Below are positions 23,699 through 32,466 of a stretch of 46,670 nucleotides of DNA, in pieces. How positions within the stretch are numbered: position 1 is the stretch's first letter; every line of letters begins with the position of its first letter. The stretch lies in assembly GCA_034433615.1 (NCBI GenBank), contig DAOUAJ010000358.1, positions 1-46,670 on the forward strand. Reading direction: 5' to 3'. Below the pieces are notes generated by a model. The model was not told the origin of the DNA, ran no database searches, and was given only the letters and a program-made list of their open reading frames with translations. A program made the translations under genes and the position numbers. The DNA comes from DAOUAJ01 sp034433615 (GTDB taxonomy: Bacteria; Chloroflexota; Anaerolineae; DUEN01).

Positions 23699-26035
23699 AT
23701 GAGAGTGACGCAAGTCGGGCGCTGGGCGGTGCTGCTTGTGGCGTTGCACCTGGCGCTCGGGGTGCTCTATAGCGTCACAGTGCCGCCCTGGGAGGCGCAC
23801 GACGAGTGGGCTCATTATAAGTTTGTGGAATACGTAGCCCGGCGGCGATCTTTACCGCCTCCCGACCGGCGGCTGACGCGCGAGTACCTTTACGATGAAG
23901 CCACCCAGCCACCGCTCTATTACCTGATCGCCGCGCTGCCGGTGATGCTGGTGGACACGCGTGACAAAGTGAAGCCAGACGTGAACCCCTACTTTGACAT
24001 CAGCACCGGCGCTGGCGGCATCAACGCGGCCGTGCATCATCCTGAGCAGGAACGATTCCCCTGGCGTGGCACGTTGCTGGCCCTCCATCTGGCCCGCTGG
24101 GTCTCGCTGGTCATCAGCCTGGCCGGCCTGGTGGCAGCGTACCGGCTGGGCCGATTGTTGACCCCTGAACATCCCACCGTCGCCTTGCTGGCGTTGATGA
24201 TCACCGCATTCTCACCCCAGTACCTGTTCATCGGTAGCGTGGTCACTAACGATGTGTTGATCGCTGCCCTGGGGGGCGTGGTAGCGTGGTTGGGGGTGAA
24301 GCTCGTTTTGGAGGGGCTACGCCCTGAGGCGGCGTTGGCGCTGGCGCTGGCCACCGGACTGGCGTTGGTGAGCAAACTCTCGGCGCTGGCACTGTTGCCC
24401 TTTGTGCTCCTGGCCTTTATCACAGGCGCGGCTCGCTCCCTGCGCTCTGGGCAGAACCGGTTGGCCGTCTGGCTGACGATGACAGTGCCTCTGAGTGGTG
24501 GCTTGATTCTGGGTGGACTCTGGTTGCTCCGCAATTTTTGGCTGACCGGCAAGTACTTGCCTCGCGATCCGTGGTTTGTCGGCCGGTTTATAGATCGCTG
24601 GCTCGGTCGCGCTGAGAACGCCTTGCCTATACCGATGGAAGCTCTGCCCTCAGCGTTGTACTACGGCTTCCGCACCTTTTGGGCCTCCTTTGGATGGGGC
24701 AACCTGGAGGCCTATCCATGGGTTTACACCCTCTTCACCGTGCTCAGCCTGGCCGGACTGGCAGGCCTGATCTGGTGGGCGGCTAGGCGAAAGGTGCCCT
24801 GGGATCGTAAGGTGGCGGCGGGATTACTGCTGTTGCTGGTGGCCTCCCTGCTCTTTATGGCTACTTATCGGGAGTTCGACTATGGCGCTCGGCTGGTGAG
24901 GGGTCGCTATCTGCTGCCTGCTTTGGCGGCCGTAGCCGTTTTGATCGCGTTGGGACTGGAGACGCTCTTAAGTTTGATCCCAACGGATCGGCGGAAGGTC
25001 TTCCCTCTGGCGCTCGGCGGCCTGCTGGTGATCACAAACGTGCTGCTGCCCTTGGGCGTGATCGCCCCTGCGTACGCACTGCCGCCGATGTTGTCGGACG
25101 ACAGCCTGTTGCCAGGTGAACAGCCCCTGAGGGCCCACTTCGGCGATGCGGCAGAGCTGGTGGCCTACGAAACGTGGCCGGAGAGTGTGCGCCCAGGAGA
25201 GGCATTGGGGGTGACACTGCTCTGGCGAGTGTTGAGGCCGCTGGATCGAAACTACACGCTCGGGGTGCATCTGCTGGGCGAGGGACAGACCAAGGTCGGG
25301 GAGACGAACGTGTACCCGGGCCGGGGCAACTATGCCACGAGTTTGTGGCGGGCCGGTGATCTGCTTCGGGAGACGTACTGGGTGACGGTGCGGGAGCCTA
25401 TCACTCGGCCAGTCATGGGACGCGTCAAGGTAGCCTTTTTCCTGGATGACCACACCCAGGCGCACCTGCCCGTGACCGATGCTCAGGGCAATCCTCTGGG
25501 TGAGGCCGTGGTATTTGGCCGGTTCAAGCTGGCACCAACGGCCCCGACGGCAGAACCCGCATCGGCGTCCAGCCTGGCGTTGCTGGGCGAGACCATCCGG
25601 CTGAGCGAGGCCACCTGGCCAGGTGAGGAGGCGCTGCTGGTAGCCGGTGATGCCTTCACGGTCACGTTAACATGGGACGTGTTGGGCCGCCCGCCAGCCG
25701 ACTACACTGTGTTTCTGCACCTGGAGGGGCCTACCGGCCCGGCGGCCTACGGTGACGGCCCCCCCGCCGGAGGGGCCTACCCGACCGGCCTCTGGGACCG
25801 TGGCGAGCGGATCGTGGACCGACACGTCGTGCGCTTGCCGCCGGAGATGCCCGCCGGAGAATATGCCCTCGTCACCGGCCTGTATGACGCGAGGGGCCAG
25901 CGGGTGGTCGCGTATGGGCTGGACGGCGAGCGTCTTCCTGCCGACCAGATCCTTCTGGATCACGTTACGGTTGTCCGGCGCGACCGGCGCCATTTCATCC
26001 CCCTGATCCTGCGGCAGGTTGTTGATACCCACTGA
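23699..26035 (+). CDS. Large membrane glycosyltransferase with extracytoplasmic beta domains
   Basis: The 778-residue protein begins with a membrane helix followed by an acidic first loop (VPPWEAHDEWAHYKFVEY). The Asp/Glu pair there is the usual catalytic motif of GT-C (PMT/ArnT/GT39-like) enzymes. About ten or more helices run to about residue 450. The remaining 320 residues are two beta-rich domains (around VTLLWRVLRPLDRNYTLGVH and FTVTLTWDVLGRPPADYTVF), a common layout in Chloroflexota. It likely transfers a sugar from a polyprenyl carrier to an outer target; donor and acceptor are unknown. The ATG at 23699 is preceded by AGAGG. The stop is 15 bases from the convergent OppC gene end. Confidence 0.86.
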   Translation: MRVTQVGRWAVLLVALHLALGVLYSVTVPPWEAHDEWAHYKFVEYVARRRSLPPPDRRLTREYLYDEATQPPLYYLIAALPVMLVDTRDKVKPDVNPYFDISTGAGGINAAVHHPEQERFPWRGTLLALHLARWVSLVISLAGLVAAYRLGRLLTPEHPTVALLALMITAFSPQYLFIGSVVTNDVLIAALGGVVAWLGVKLVLEGLRPEAALALALATGLALVSKLSALALLPFVLLAFITGAARSLRSGQNRLAVWLTMTVPLSGGLILGGLWLLRNFWLTGKYLPRDPWFVGRFIDRWLGRAENALPIPMEALPSALYYGFRTFWASFGWGNLEAYPWVYTLFTVLSLAGLAGLIWWAARRKVPWDRKVAAGLLLLLVASLLFMATYREFDYGARLVRGRYLLPALAAVAVLIALGLETLLSLIPTDRRKVFPLALGGLLVITNVLLPLGVIAPAYALPPMLSDDSLLPGEQPLRAHFGDAAELVAYETWPESVRPGEALGVTLLWRVLRPLDRNYTLGVHLLGEGQTKVGETNVYPGRGNYATSLWRAGDLLRETYWVTVREPITRPVMGRVKVAFFLDDHTQAHLPVTDAQGNPLGEAVVFGRFKLAPTAPTAEPASASSLALLGETIRLSEATWPGEEALLVAGDAFTVTLTWDVLGRPPADYTVFLHLEGPTGPAAYGDGPPAGGAYPTGLWDRGERIVDRHVVRLPPEMPAGEYALVTGLYDARGQRVVAYGLDGERLPADQILLDHVTVVRRDRRHFIPLILRQVVDTH

Positions 26036-26050
26036 GAATTGGAGACCATC

Positions 26051-27235
26051 CTACCTGGCATAAGGATCGGCTGCGTCCCGCAGGCCATCCCCCACGAAGT
26101 TAAAGGCCAGCACGGCCAGGACGACCAACGCGCCCGGGCTGAGCAGCCAGGGAGAGAGAGCAACAACCTGGAGTTGTTGGGCCTCTTGCAGCAAGACCCC
26201 CCAACTGATCACCGGCGGTCGCAGCCCCAGCCCCAGAAAGCTGAGCGCGGTCTCACTCAAGATCATCTGAGGGATGGCCAGTGTGAGGGCGGCGATGATG
26301 TAACTGAGGAAGGAGGGGACCATGTGCCGCAGGATGATGCGCATCTCAGACGAGCCAGAGAGCCGGGCGGCCATGACGAAATCCTCCTCTCGCAGGCTCA
26401 GGAACCGCCCCCGTACCACCCGGGCCAGCCAGGTCCAGCCGATCAACGAGATGATCACGGTGATGGCGAAGTAAACCTTGATCGGCGACCAGTCTTTGGG
26501 CAAGGTGGCACTGAGCCCCATCCAGAGGGGGATGGTGGGCACTGATCGGATGAACTCGATCACGCGCTGGATGACGATGTCCCATGTGCCCCCATAGTAA
26601 CCGGAGATGCCTCCGATGACAATTCCCAGTATGAAGCTTAAAAACACGCCGATCAAGCCCAGGCTGAGGGAAACGCGAGTGCCGTAGAGCAGCCTGGATA
26701 GCATGTCCCGGCCCAGCCTGTCCGTTCCCAGCAGGAACATAGTGCCCTTCTCGTCCTTGATGCCGAGCAAGTGTACGTTGGTCTCGAACACGCCCCAAAG
26801 CTTATATGGGTCACCCTCGACCAGGAAGTAGATGGGGTATTTCTTTGTCTTGTCAACGTCGAACAACATCCGCAGCGTTTCCGGATCACGTCGGGGTTTA
26901 TAGCCGTAGACGAAAGGGCGAAGGTGAAAGCCCTCTTCATCCACAAAGTGGGGCAGTTGAGGTGGCGCGAATGTGTACCTGGCGTCGTAGTTGTGTGGGG
27001 AATAGGGGGCCAGAAACTCGGCGAAGAGAGCGATCAGGTAGAGAGATATGACCACCACACTGCTTGCCAACGCCATCTTGTGCTTGCGAAACCGCCACCA
27101 CATCAGTTGCCACGGCGACGCGACGTAGATCCGTTCCTCTTCAATCGGCTCTTCCGCTTCCCTTTCAGGGATCGCCGTTACGACCTCTCGGGCTCTTTCC
27201 AAAGCAGGGTGCTCAAGCTCATCGTGCACCGTCAT
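26051..27235 (-). CDS. ABC transporter permease (OppC-like, long periplasmic insertion), system B
   Basis: A 394-residue permease. A charged N-terminal tail (about 45 residues) precedes the first helix (ALASSVVVISLYLIALFAEF). About 75-85 residues not found in ordinary OppC then follow (from about PPQLPHFVDEEGFHLRPF to EGDPYKLWGVFETNVHLLG), before the conserved TDRLGRDMLSRLLYG and the channel helices. The EAA loop REEDFVMAARLSGSSEMRII contacts the ATPase. The three long OppC proteins of systems B, C and D share this insertion with the same ordered motifs (PFVYG, KxPIxFxxxGxPYKLxGxxET). It ends system B, and no ATPase gene follows it. It overlaps nothing and is 10 bases from oppB. Confidence 0.93.
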   Translation of the reverse strand: MTVHDELEHPALERAREVVTAIPEREAEEPIEEERIYVASPWQLMWWRFRKHKMALASSVVVISLYLIALFAEFLAPYSPHNYDARYTFAPPQLPHFVDEEGFHLRPFVYGYKPRRDPETLRMLFDVDKTKKYPIYFLVEGDPYKLWGVFETNVHLLGIKDEKGTMFLLGTDRLGRDMLSRLLYGTRVSLSLGLIGVFLSFILGIVIGGISGYYGGTWDIVIQRVIEFIRSVPTIPLWMGLSATLPKDWSPIKVYFAITVIISLIGWTWLARVVRGRFLSLREEDFVMAARLSGSSEMRIILRHMVPSFLSYIIAALTLAIPQMILSETALSFLGLGLRPPVISWGVLLQEAQQLQVVALSPWLLSPGALVVLAVLAFNFVGDGLRDAADPYAR

Positions 27236-27245
27236 TCTTTTCCCC

Positions 27246-28232
27246 CTATCCCGTGTATCGAATGCGAGGATCCAACCAGGCTAACAGCAGGTCTGAGATG
27301 AAGGTGCCAAGGATAGTCAGCACGCTCAGCAGCAGGATAAAGCTGGCGGCCAGATACATGTCCTGGCTCATCAGGGCGTTTAGCAGCAGGGGGCCAGTGG
27401 TGGGCAGGCTTAGCACCACCGAGATGATGGTAGCCCCAGAGATGAGGGTGGGCAGATACCAGCCGACGGTGCTGACGAAGGGGTTTAACGCCACTCTCAC
27501 CGGATACTTGAATATGACTTGGGTCTCCTTCAGGCCCTTGGCTCTGGCCGTCTCCACATATGGCTTGCCCAACTCATCGAGCAGGTTGGCCCGCATGGTG
27601 CGCACCAGCCCCGCCGTGCCGCCCGTGCCCAGGACGATCACCGGCACCCACAGATGCTTCAGCATGTCCAGGAACTTCGCCCAGCTCCAAGGTTGCTCGG
27701 CGAACCTGGCCGAAAAGAGCCCACCGATGTTGAAGTCGAAATAGGACCAGGCGATCCACATCAGGACCAGAGCGATCAGGAAATCGGGGATCCCCAGGCC
27801 GACGAATCCCAGGAAGGTAAAGAGGTAGTCACCTATGGAGTATTGATGAGTGGCGGAATAAATGCCTATGGCAAAGCCCACGATCCAGGTGAAGATGAGG
27901 GTAGTGAAGGTGATCACTACGGTCAACCCCAGCCGCTCCCAGATCAGATCCTTAACCGGCTTGTTCCACCCGAACGATTGACCGAAATCGCCATGGAGAA
28001 TCCCCCATACCCACTTGAAGTAGCGGATGTGGATGGGCCTGTCCAGACCGTACTGTCTCTTGAGGGCGTTCAGGACATCCTGATCAATGGTATCGCCACT
28101 GGCGGCCAAAGTGGCCGTATAGGCAGTCAAGAAATCGCCAGGTGGCAGTTCGATGATCAGGAAACAAACGATAGTGATGACGAAAAGGGTCGGGATCAAT
28201 AACAAGGTCCGCTGTCCAATATATTGGAGCAT
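27246..28232 (-). CDS. ABC transporter permease (OppB-like), system B
   Basis: The 328-residue product starts MLQYIGQRTLLLIPTLFVIT, the OppB-type start, with the conserved IIELPPGDFLTAY segment and an EAA loop (GKPYVETARAKGLKETQVIF). The ATG at 28232 is preferred over a GTG at 28247 because AGGAGA lies upstream at normal spacing. The PPGDF version of the periplasmic loop (PGDP in system A) is shared with systems C and D, which places B, C and D in one paralogous group. Upstream is the UroD-like gene on the same strand. Confidence 0.93.
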   Translation of the reverse strand: MLQYIGQRTLLLIPTLFVITIVCFLIIELPPGDFLTAYTATLAASGDTIDQDVLNALKRQYGLDRPIHIRYFKWVWGILHGDFGQSFGWNKPVKDLIWERLGLTVVITFTTLIFTWIVGFAIGIYSATHQYSIGDYLFTFLGFVGLGIPDFLIALVLMWIAWSYFDFNIGGLFSARFAEQPWSWAKFLDMLKHLWVPVIVLGTGGTAGLVRTMRANLLDELGKPYVETARAKGLKETQVIFKYPVRVALNPFVSTVGWYLPTLISGATIISVVLSLPTTGPLLLNALMSQDMYLAASFILLLSVLTILGTFISDLLLAWLDPRIRYTG

Positions 28233-28283
28233 ATGCCATCTCCTCACAGTTTATGTCTGACGATGAAACGCCAGGCTGCCAGA

Positions 28284-29417
28284 TCAAACCATCACAATCC
28301 TCTCCCGCTCGCGGATGTCGCGGAGCACTTCGGGGGGGATACCGGTGAGGATCAGCCCCCCTTTGCGAGCTTCCTCTATGGTTCTCTTCAGGGACTTCTC
28401 GTAACCATCAGCGGGAATCAATCCACCGTAAGTAACGATCACCTTGTCCTCTAAGATCTCTCTGGCTCTGTCGTAATTCACCAGTTTCAGGTTCAGTTCC
28501 ACTCCTGTGGCCGGGAGTTTAGCATACTCCGGCAGAAGGTGTTCACAGGCTCCGCAGGTGTGGATCAGCCCGCCGCTGAACTCTTCCAGCAGCCTCCGGT
28601 TGTACGGGGCGACGAACTCGCTGAATAGCTCAGGGGAAAGATTTACAGATCCGTCGTCGCTGAACATGATCAGCCCCTTGCACTCTGCATGAACCAGCGT
28701 GTCGAAATGGACTTCGTTCGGAGAGAAACGCCAGCCTGCCAGCCGGTGGGATTCTTTCAAGAGCCTGATGTGCGCCTCTGTGACCACGGAGTACATCCGA
28801 TGCACAGCTTCCGGGTGATCAAAGAGATCTACGAATAGCCGGTTCGCCCCTCGCATCCAATAAAGGTGATCGGTGGGGCCTAGCAGGATGCGATGACCGA
28901 CAGTGACTTCCTCAGGTAGCACTTCACGCAGGATGGCAATATCTTCCAGATACTCCGGCACAAGGCCTGCCTGAGCGAAGTTCGGAACATCAAGAGATGC
29001 CACCTCTTCGATGCTGTGGATGATCGGCTCAGCCCAGTCCTGCCCATCCTCCATCAGTCGAACGGTGCAACCGAAAGCGGAAGCCAGGAGCGTGGTGTTG
29101 AAGTTCCTCACCACCCCGGCCAGCCGGTCGTATCCATTTCTCAGGTCCTCCAGGATGCCGAGGAGCTGGGGCTTGACATTCTCCACCAGGTCATACCTGC
29201 GTATCAGCCGGTCCGCCGTTCCATTGACCTGACTCCATGCTGTGACTGGCGTCCGATCTACGGGCTGGAGATCCCAGGCCTGCTGGAGCAGCCGTCGGTT
29301 GTCCTCCAACTTCCGGCGCATCGGCTCATCCAGCTCGAAGTGGATGTCTTGCAGCAGGCGTAGAAGTCGCCTGCGCTTCTCCTGGCGGCGGTCTGCCGGG
29401 GATAACGAATCGGTCAT
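28284..29417 (-). CDS. Uroporphyrinogen decarboxylase-superfamily protein (MtaA/UroD-like)
   Basis: The 377-residue product is a UroD-superfamily TIM barrel: QAWDLQPVDRTPVTAW at the N-terminus, DLFDHPEAVHRMY in the middle, FVAPYNRRLLEEF, and GGLIHTCGAC (286-291), a His-x-Cys zinc-binding motif of the methyltransferase (MtaA/CmuA) branch, not the haem decarboxylase. The C-terminal Cys of MtaA enzymes is not at its usual place (GGLIPADGYEK); the second Cys of HTCGAC might replace it. Such proteins demethylate corrinoid-bound methyl groups or small methylated substrates; this is inferred. Its ATG shares an A with the Rpn-pseudogene stop (TGATG), so it is translated from that transcript, and it lies within transport system B. 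Confidence 0.85.
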   Translation of the reverse strand: MTDSLSPADRRQEKRRRLLRLLQDIHFELDEPMRRKLEDNRRLLQQAWDLQPVDRTPVTAWSQVNGTADRLIRRYDLVENVKPQLLGILEDLRNGYDRLAGVVRNFNTTLLASAFGCTVRLMEDGQDWAEPIIHSIEEVASLDVPNFAQAGLVPEYLEDIAILREVLPEEVTVGHRILLGPTDHLYWMRGANRLFVDLFDHPEAVHRMYSVVTEAHIRLLKESHRLAGWRFSPNEVHFDTLVHAECKGLIMFSDDGSVNLSPELFSEFVAPYNRRLLEEFSGGLIHTCGACEHLLPEYAKLPATGVELNLKLVNYDRAREILEDKVIVTYGGLIPADGYEKSLKRTIEEARKGGLILTGIPPEVLRDIRERERIVMV

Positions 29418-29895
29418 CACTCGTGCCCGTTCCCTGGTTCGGTAGGCAGATTCGCCAAAGACGTGACGACCATGTCCAACGAAGGCGCCCCCAATGCGAC
29501 CTCCACCAGTTGACGTAACTGCTCGGCCCCCAATGCGCGAATGCGAAATACAAGGTCGGGCGGCAGGTCGCCAAAACGACGGGTGAGGATGAGCAACAAC
29601 ATCTCGATTCGCTCTTCCCGCCGCCCCTCTTGGCGCCCTTGTTGCGGTCCTTGCTGCAGCCCTTGTTCAAGCCCTTCCCTGACCAGCTCATTGTACCATG
29701 GTGACTCGCGTAAGATTGCCATATCCCACCTCATGATCTGTCTGATGATCTCTGTCTTTAGCACGAAGCTGGCACAGCCTCGACCGTAGGGTTATCCGTC
29801 AGCCAGCGCACCCAGGCGGTCGGCGCCAGGCTGCCTGTCCTGGCCGACAGGCCAGGGATCAGCCGCTTGCTGCCGATGTCAACCGTCTTCGCCAT
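29417..29895 (-). pseudogene. Rpn/PDDEXK-type nuclease (DUF4351-like) remnant with core deleted
   Basis: Two pieces of one family remain. From the ATG at 29895 a 45-codon ORF reads MAKTVDIGSKRLI, an R-palindrome-encoded GLSARTGS, then LAPTAWVRWLTDNPTVE, the usual N-terminus, and stops at TAA (29758-29760). A second ORF, opening at GTG 29764 within that stop region, gives the usual C-terminus (TEIIRQIMRWDMAILRESPW, YNELVREGLEQGLQQG and an Arg/Glu-rich tail). The roughly 100-150 residues between, which hold the nuclease motifs, are missing. The intact family is Rpn-like, linked to recombination-promoting nucleases. The promoter (29925-29953) is still good, so the transcript continues into the UroD and permease genes. 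Confidence 0.78.
29831..29857 (-). repeat. R palindrome copy R4 inside Rpn remnant
   Basis: CTGCCTGTCCTGGCCGACAG followed by GCCAGGG is a near-exact copy of the R-core found in element X1 (24 of 27 positions against the minus strand of 5391-5417). It sits in-frame between two otherwise conserved stretches of the Rpn N-terminus and adds about eight residues. Confidence 0.8.
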
Positions 29896-29924
29896 CACTG
29901 CTTTCTCACACGCATCACCTTGTC

Positions 29925-29953
29925 ATTTTAGTGGCATGGCCGGGAAGCGTCAA
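29925..29953 (-). promoter_or_regulatory. Promoter of the Rpn remnant, now driving the UroD-permease genes
   Basis: On the minus strand, TTGACG (29948-29953), a 17-base spacer and TAAAAT (29925-29930) give a near-consensus promoter, with transcription starting near 29918. Downstream, in order, are the Rpn remnant, UroD-like gene, oppB and oppC of system B. Confidence 0.65.
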
Positions 29954-29982
29954 CGGTAATACGGGTGTTACGGGCGGATTTC

Positions 29983-30019
29983 CCCCCGGCCCCACTTCCT
30001 ACAAGGGCGGGGCCGGGGG
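29983..30019. repeat. Strong GC hairpin 3' of SBP-B
   Basis: CCCCCGGCCCC (29983-29993) and GGGGCCGGGGG (30009-30019) form a perfect 11-bp stem with a 15-base loop, 17 bases after the SBP-B stop codon. No U-run follows on the minus strand, so an mRNA-stabilising role is more likely than simple termination. Confidence 0.65.
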
Positions 30020-30036
30020 CTTGCCTTCTCTGCCTC

Positions 30037-32019
30037 TTATGCTTGCTTAAAGAAATACTGCTCCGGAGCCGTCGCGCCAGGCGTCAACAGGTGCCAGTCG
30101 CTCACCGCCTGCTCCGGCACGTTGCGGAAGTTGTTCTTGACGATGACGACCTCCGGCGGCGCGGTGGCGATGCCGATGACCCACAGGTTCTCCTTGTTCA
30201 GGCGCAGGATCTCGCGGAAAAGCTCCTTCTGCTTATCCGGGTTGGGCGTGGACTTGATCTGGTCGAACAGCTCCTGCACCTTGCGCAGGTCGCCCGGCGG
30301 CTCCTCCCCTGTCTTGCCTCCCGACTGGTACCACTGAGCATAGGGGATAGCGTGGATAGACTCCTCGGTGAACGGCAGGAACCAGCGCGGGTCAATCAGC
30401 GGGTTGAACTCGGCGCTCCCCGTCCACACGCCGATGTCGTGCTGGTTAGCCGCCTTGCGCTCGTAGAAGAGGGTGCGCTCTTCCTCCTTGACGGTGAGCT
30501 TGATGCCGATGGGCTTCCAGTACTCGACCAGCAGCTCGCCGATGTCACCCCAGGCTCCGAAGACCGGCGCGTACTCGTAGGTTAAAGCCAGCGTCTGGCC
30601 GTCCGGTCGCAGCCGGTACTCGTGGTTCGCGTCCCACGCCAGCCCCATCTCATCCAGGAGGGCATTGGCCTTGTCGGGGTCGTACTCGATGGCGTTCTTG
30701 GCCTGCTCCTCCCAGTAGAAAGGTGAGGTCGCCAGGGGCGAGACCTGGTTGGGCTCGGCCATGCCCAGGTAGACCAACTGGATGACCTCATCGCGGTTGA
30801 TGGCGTAGGAGAGGGCGTAGCGGAACCGCTTGTCGCCGATGATCTGCCGTAGCACCGGATCGGCGTGAGCCACATTGGGAGCGATGACACTGTCGGTGAT
30901 ATAACCGCGGGTCCACTTCAGCACCCGGTAGCCACCTTTCTCCCGGTTCTCTATGAAGAGCGGATAGTTCTTGAAGAGCATATGCCGGAGTTGCATGTCT
31001 ATCTCTCCAGCTACCGCCTTCATGTTCGCCATCTCCGAGTTCTCGACGAGGTCCACGACGACTTTGTCAATGTAAGGGAGCTGGTTGCCCTCAGGGTCCA
31101 CCTTCCAGTAGTAGGGGTTGCGCTCCAGGACCACGGGCACGGTCGGCAGGATCTGCTTGAAGTTCCAGGCGAAGATGGTCGGCAGTTCCACATTGGCCGT
31201 CTCCTCTCGCTTGTTGTTGAACAACTGGTACCAGAACTCAAAGCCCGCCTCTTTGGTCGCCTTCTCCAGTTGGTCCTTCTCAGCGTAGTTGACATGGAAC
31301 TGCTTCAGGTAGTGCTTCGGGTAGCCCGTGAGCATCGTGCCGTAGGCCGAGGCGCAGTAGGTCAGGAACAGGCCGTGCGGGACAGGGAAGACGAATTGGA
31401 TAGTATAGTCGTCTATCTTTTTCACCTCCCCCTTCGTGCCACCCACTGTTAGCCAGTCCGGGAACGTCGGTGTCAGCTCTGTGTTCAGGATGACATCCTC
31501 GTACCAGAACAGGATGTCATCCGCCGTGAACGGCTCTCCGTCCGACCACCTCATCCCCTTGCGCAGGTGGAAGGTGTAGGTCGTGCCATCCTCGGAGGCA
31601 TCCCAGCTCTTGGCCACATTGGCCACGAAGTCCGTCCCCTCCTTATTCCAGCGGATCAGGTTGCCGTACATGAGGCGATACTCGAAGATGCCCACGTCGC
31701 CGGAGCCAACCGCCACCCGGCGCCAGGAGCCGCCGTACTGGCCAATCTCCTCGACGGGCGGCACAATCATCGGGTCCTCCGGCAGCCGCTCGTCCACCGG
31801 CGGCAACTTCCCCTGCTTCACCAGTTCGGCCAGCATGGGGGCCTCCTGGTACTTCGAGGGAGGCGCCGTCGGCGTGGCGGGCACTTCAGGGACCGGCGTC
31901 GCCGTGGGCGTGGGCGCGGGCGCCGGGGCTGCCGGCGCGCACGCGGCGGACACAGCTCCTGCTGTCATAATGGCAGACAGGCGCAGGAACTCTCGGCGGG
32001 TGATCTCTCGCTTGCTCAT
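30037..32019 (-). CDS. ABC transporter substrate-binding lipoprotein, family 5, system B
   Basis: A 660-residue family 5 SBP. The N-terminus reads MSKREITRREFLRLSAIMT, with a twin-arginine-like motif, and a lipobox at GAVSAAC (Cys27), then a Thr/Pro/Ala linker. Family signatures include YTFHLRKGMRWSDGEPFTAD (about 150-169), and RFRYALSYAINRDEVIQLVY in the middle. An AGGGAGG SD and ATG fit the start. SBP-B, SBP-C and the available part of SBP-D share extended C-terminal blocks such as LWVIGIATAPPEVVIVKNNF. It captures an unknown peptide or saccharide outside the cell. Its downstream permeases follow a hairpin, the Rpn remnant and the UroD-like gene. Confidence 0.95.
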   Translation of the reverse strand: MSKREITRREFLRLSAIMTAGAVSAACAPAAPAPAPTPTATPVPEVPATPTAPPSKYQEAPMLAELVKQGKLPPVDERLPEDPMIVPPVEEIGQYGGSWRRVAVGSGDVGIFEYRLMYGNLIRWNKEGTDFVANVAKSWDASEDGTTYTFHLRKGMRWSDGEPFTADDILFWYEDVILNTELTPTFPDWLTVGGTKGEVKKIDDYTIQFVFPVPHGLFLTYCASAYGTMLTGYPKHYLKQFHVNYAEKDQLEKATKEAGFEFWYQLFNNKREETANVELPTIFAWNFKQILPTVPVVLERNPYYWKVDPEGNQLPYIDKVVVDLVENSEMANMKAVAGEIDMQLRHMLFKNYPLFIENREKGGYRVLKWTRGYITDSVIAPNVAHADPVLRQIIGDKRFRYALSYAINRDEVIQLVYLGMAEPNQVSPLATSPFYWEEQAKNAIEYDPDKANALLDEMGLAWDANHEYRLRPDGQTLALTYEYAPVFGAWGDIGELLVEYWKPIGIKLTVKEEERTLFYERKAANQHDIGVWTGSAEFNPLIDPRWFLPFTEESIHAIPYAQWYQSGGKTGEEPPGDLRKVQELFDQIKSTPNPDKQKELFREILRLNKENLWVIGIATAPPEVVIVKNNFRNVPEQAVSDWHLLTPGATAPEQYFFKQA

Positions 32020-32086
32020 CTTACTTCCTCCCTAAAAGATGCATGGCGACCCTCGAAAGGGTCAAAAAACCGGCTGCTCATCATCC

Positions 32087-32192
32087 GAGTAACGAGGCAA
32101 TGAGCCTGCCTTGGACGTCGTGCAGGCCAGGGGCCAGGGGCACTCGGGCAGCGAGCTTTTTGCCCTTCGTTGCCTCGTTAACTCGTTCACTC
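32087..32192. repeat. Heptamer-armed element H11 with central R palindrome
   Basis: The left arm (32087-32104: GAGTAACGAGGCAATGAG) is a close inverted copy of the right arm (32167-32190: TTGCCTCGTTAACTCGTT), in 7-nt steps. The centre holds the R-type palindrome CCTGCCTTGGACGTCGTGCA (32104-32132). The left half resembles H9 (22251-22300) almost base for base (CGATGAGCCTGCC versus CAATGAGCCTGCC). It lies in the 447-base interval upstream of SBP-B. Confidence 0.75.
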
Positions 32193-32295
32193 CTTTGGTT
32201 CTCCTCTGCTCACCACCCCCTTTCCTGGATCGGGCCCCACATGAGGTGCCTCTATCAAAGAGAGGATTTTTCCCGAAGAGGGACCACGGAGTGGC

Positions 32296-32429
32296 GTGGA
32301 GGGCTCCCCCTCCACAAAAACATTCCTTTTAGCCCTCTACCTGCCCTTTCTCTGCCCCTGGGGGTATCCCCAGGCGGAGCAAAAGCAGGTAAAAAGCTGA
32401 AAAAAGGTTCTTGGGAGGGGAAACCCCTC
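32296..32429. repeat. Cluster of short GC hairpins
   Basis: Three stems occur in row: GTGGAGGG/CCCTCCAC (32296-32303/32308-32315) followed by CATTCCTTTTAGCCC; CCTGGGG/CCCCAGG (32357-32363/32368-32374); GAGGGG/CCCCTC (32415-32420/32424-32429). The first, with its CCTTTTAGCC tail, resembles the hairpin at 5207-5231. Together with H11 they fill 32020-32466; I see no gene there. Confidence 0.55.
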
Positions 32430-32466
32430 ACAAACCTCCCCCACGCGGCCGCGGCAAATCGTTGCA

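Noticed and set aside
23852..24552. Minus-strand ORFs within the membrane glycosyltransferase gene
   Set aside because: Shadows of a strong coding frame on the plus strand.
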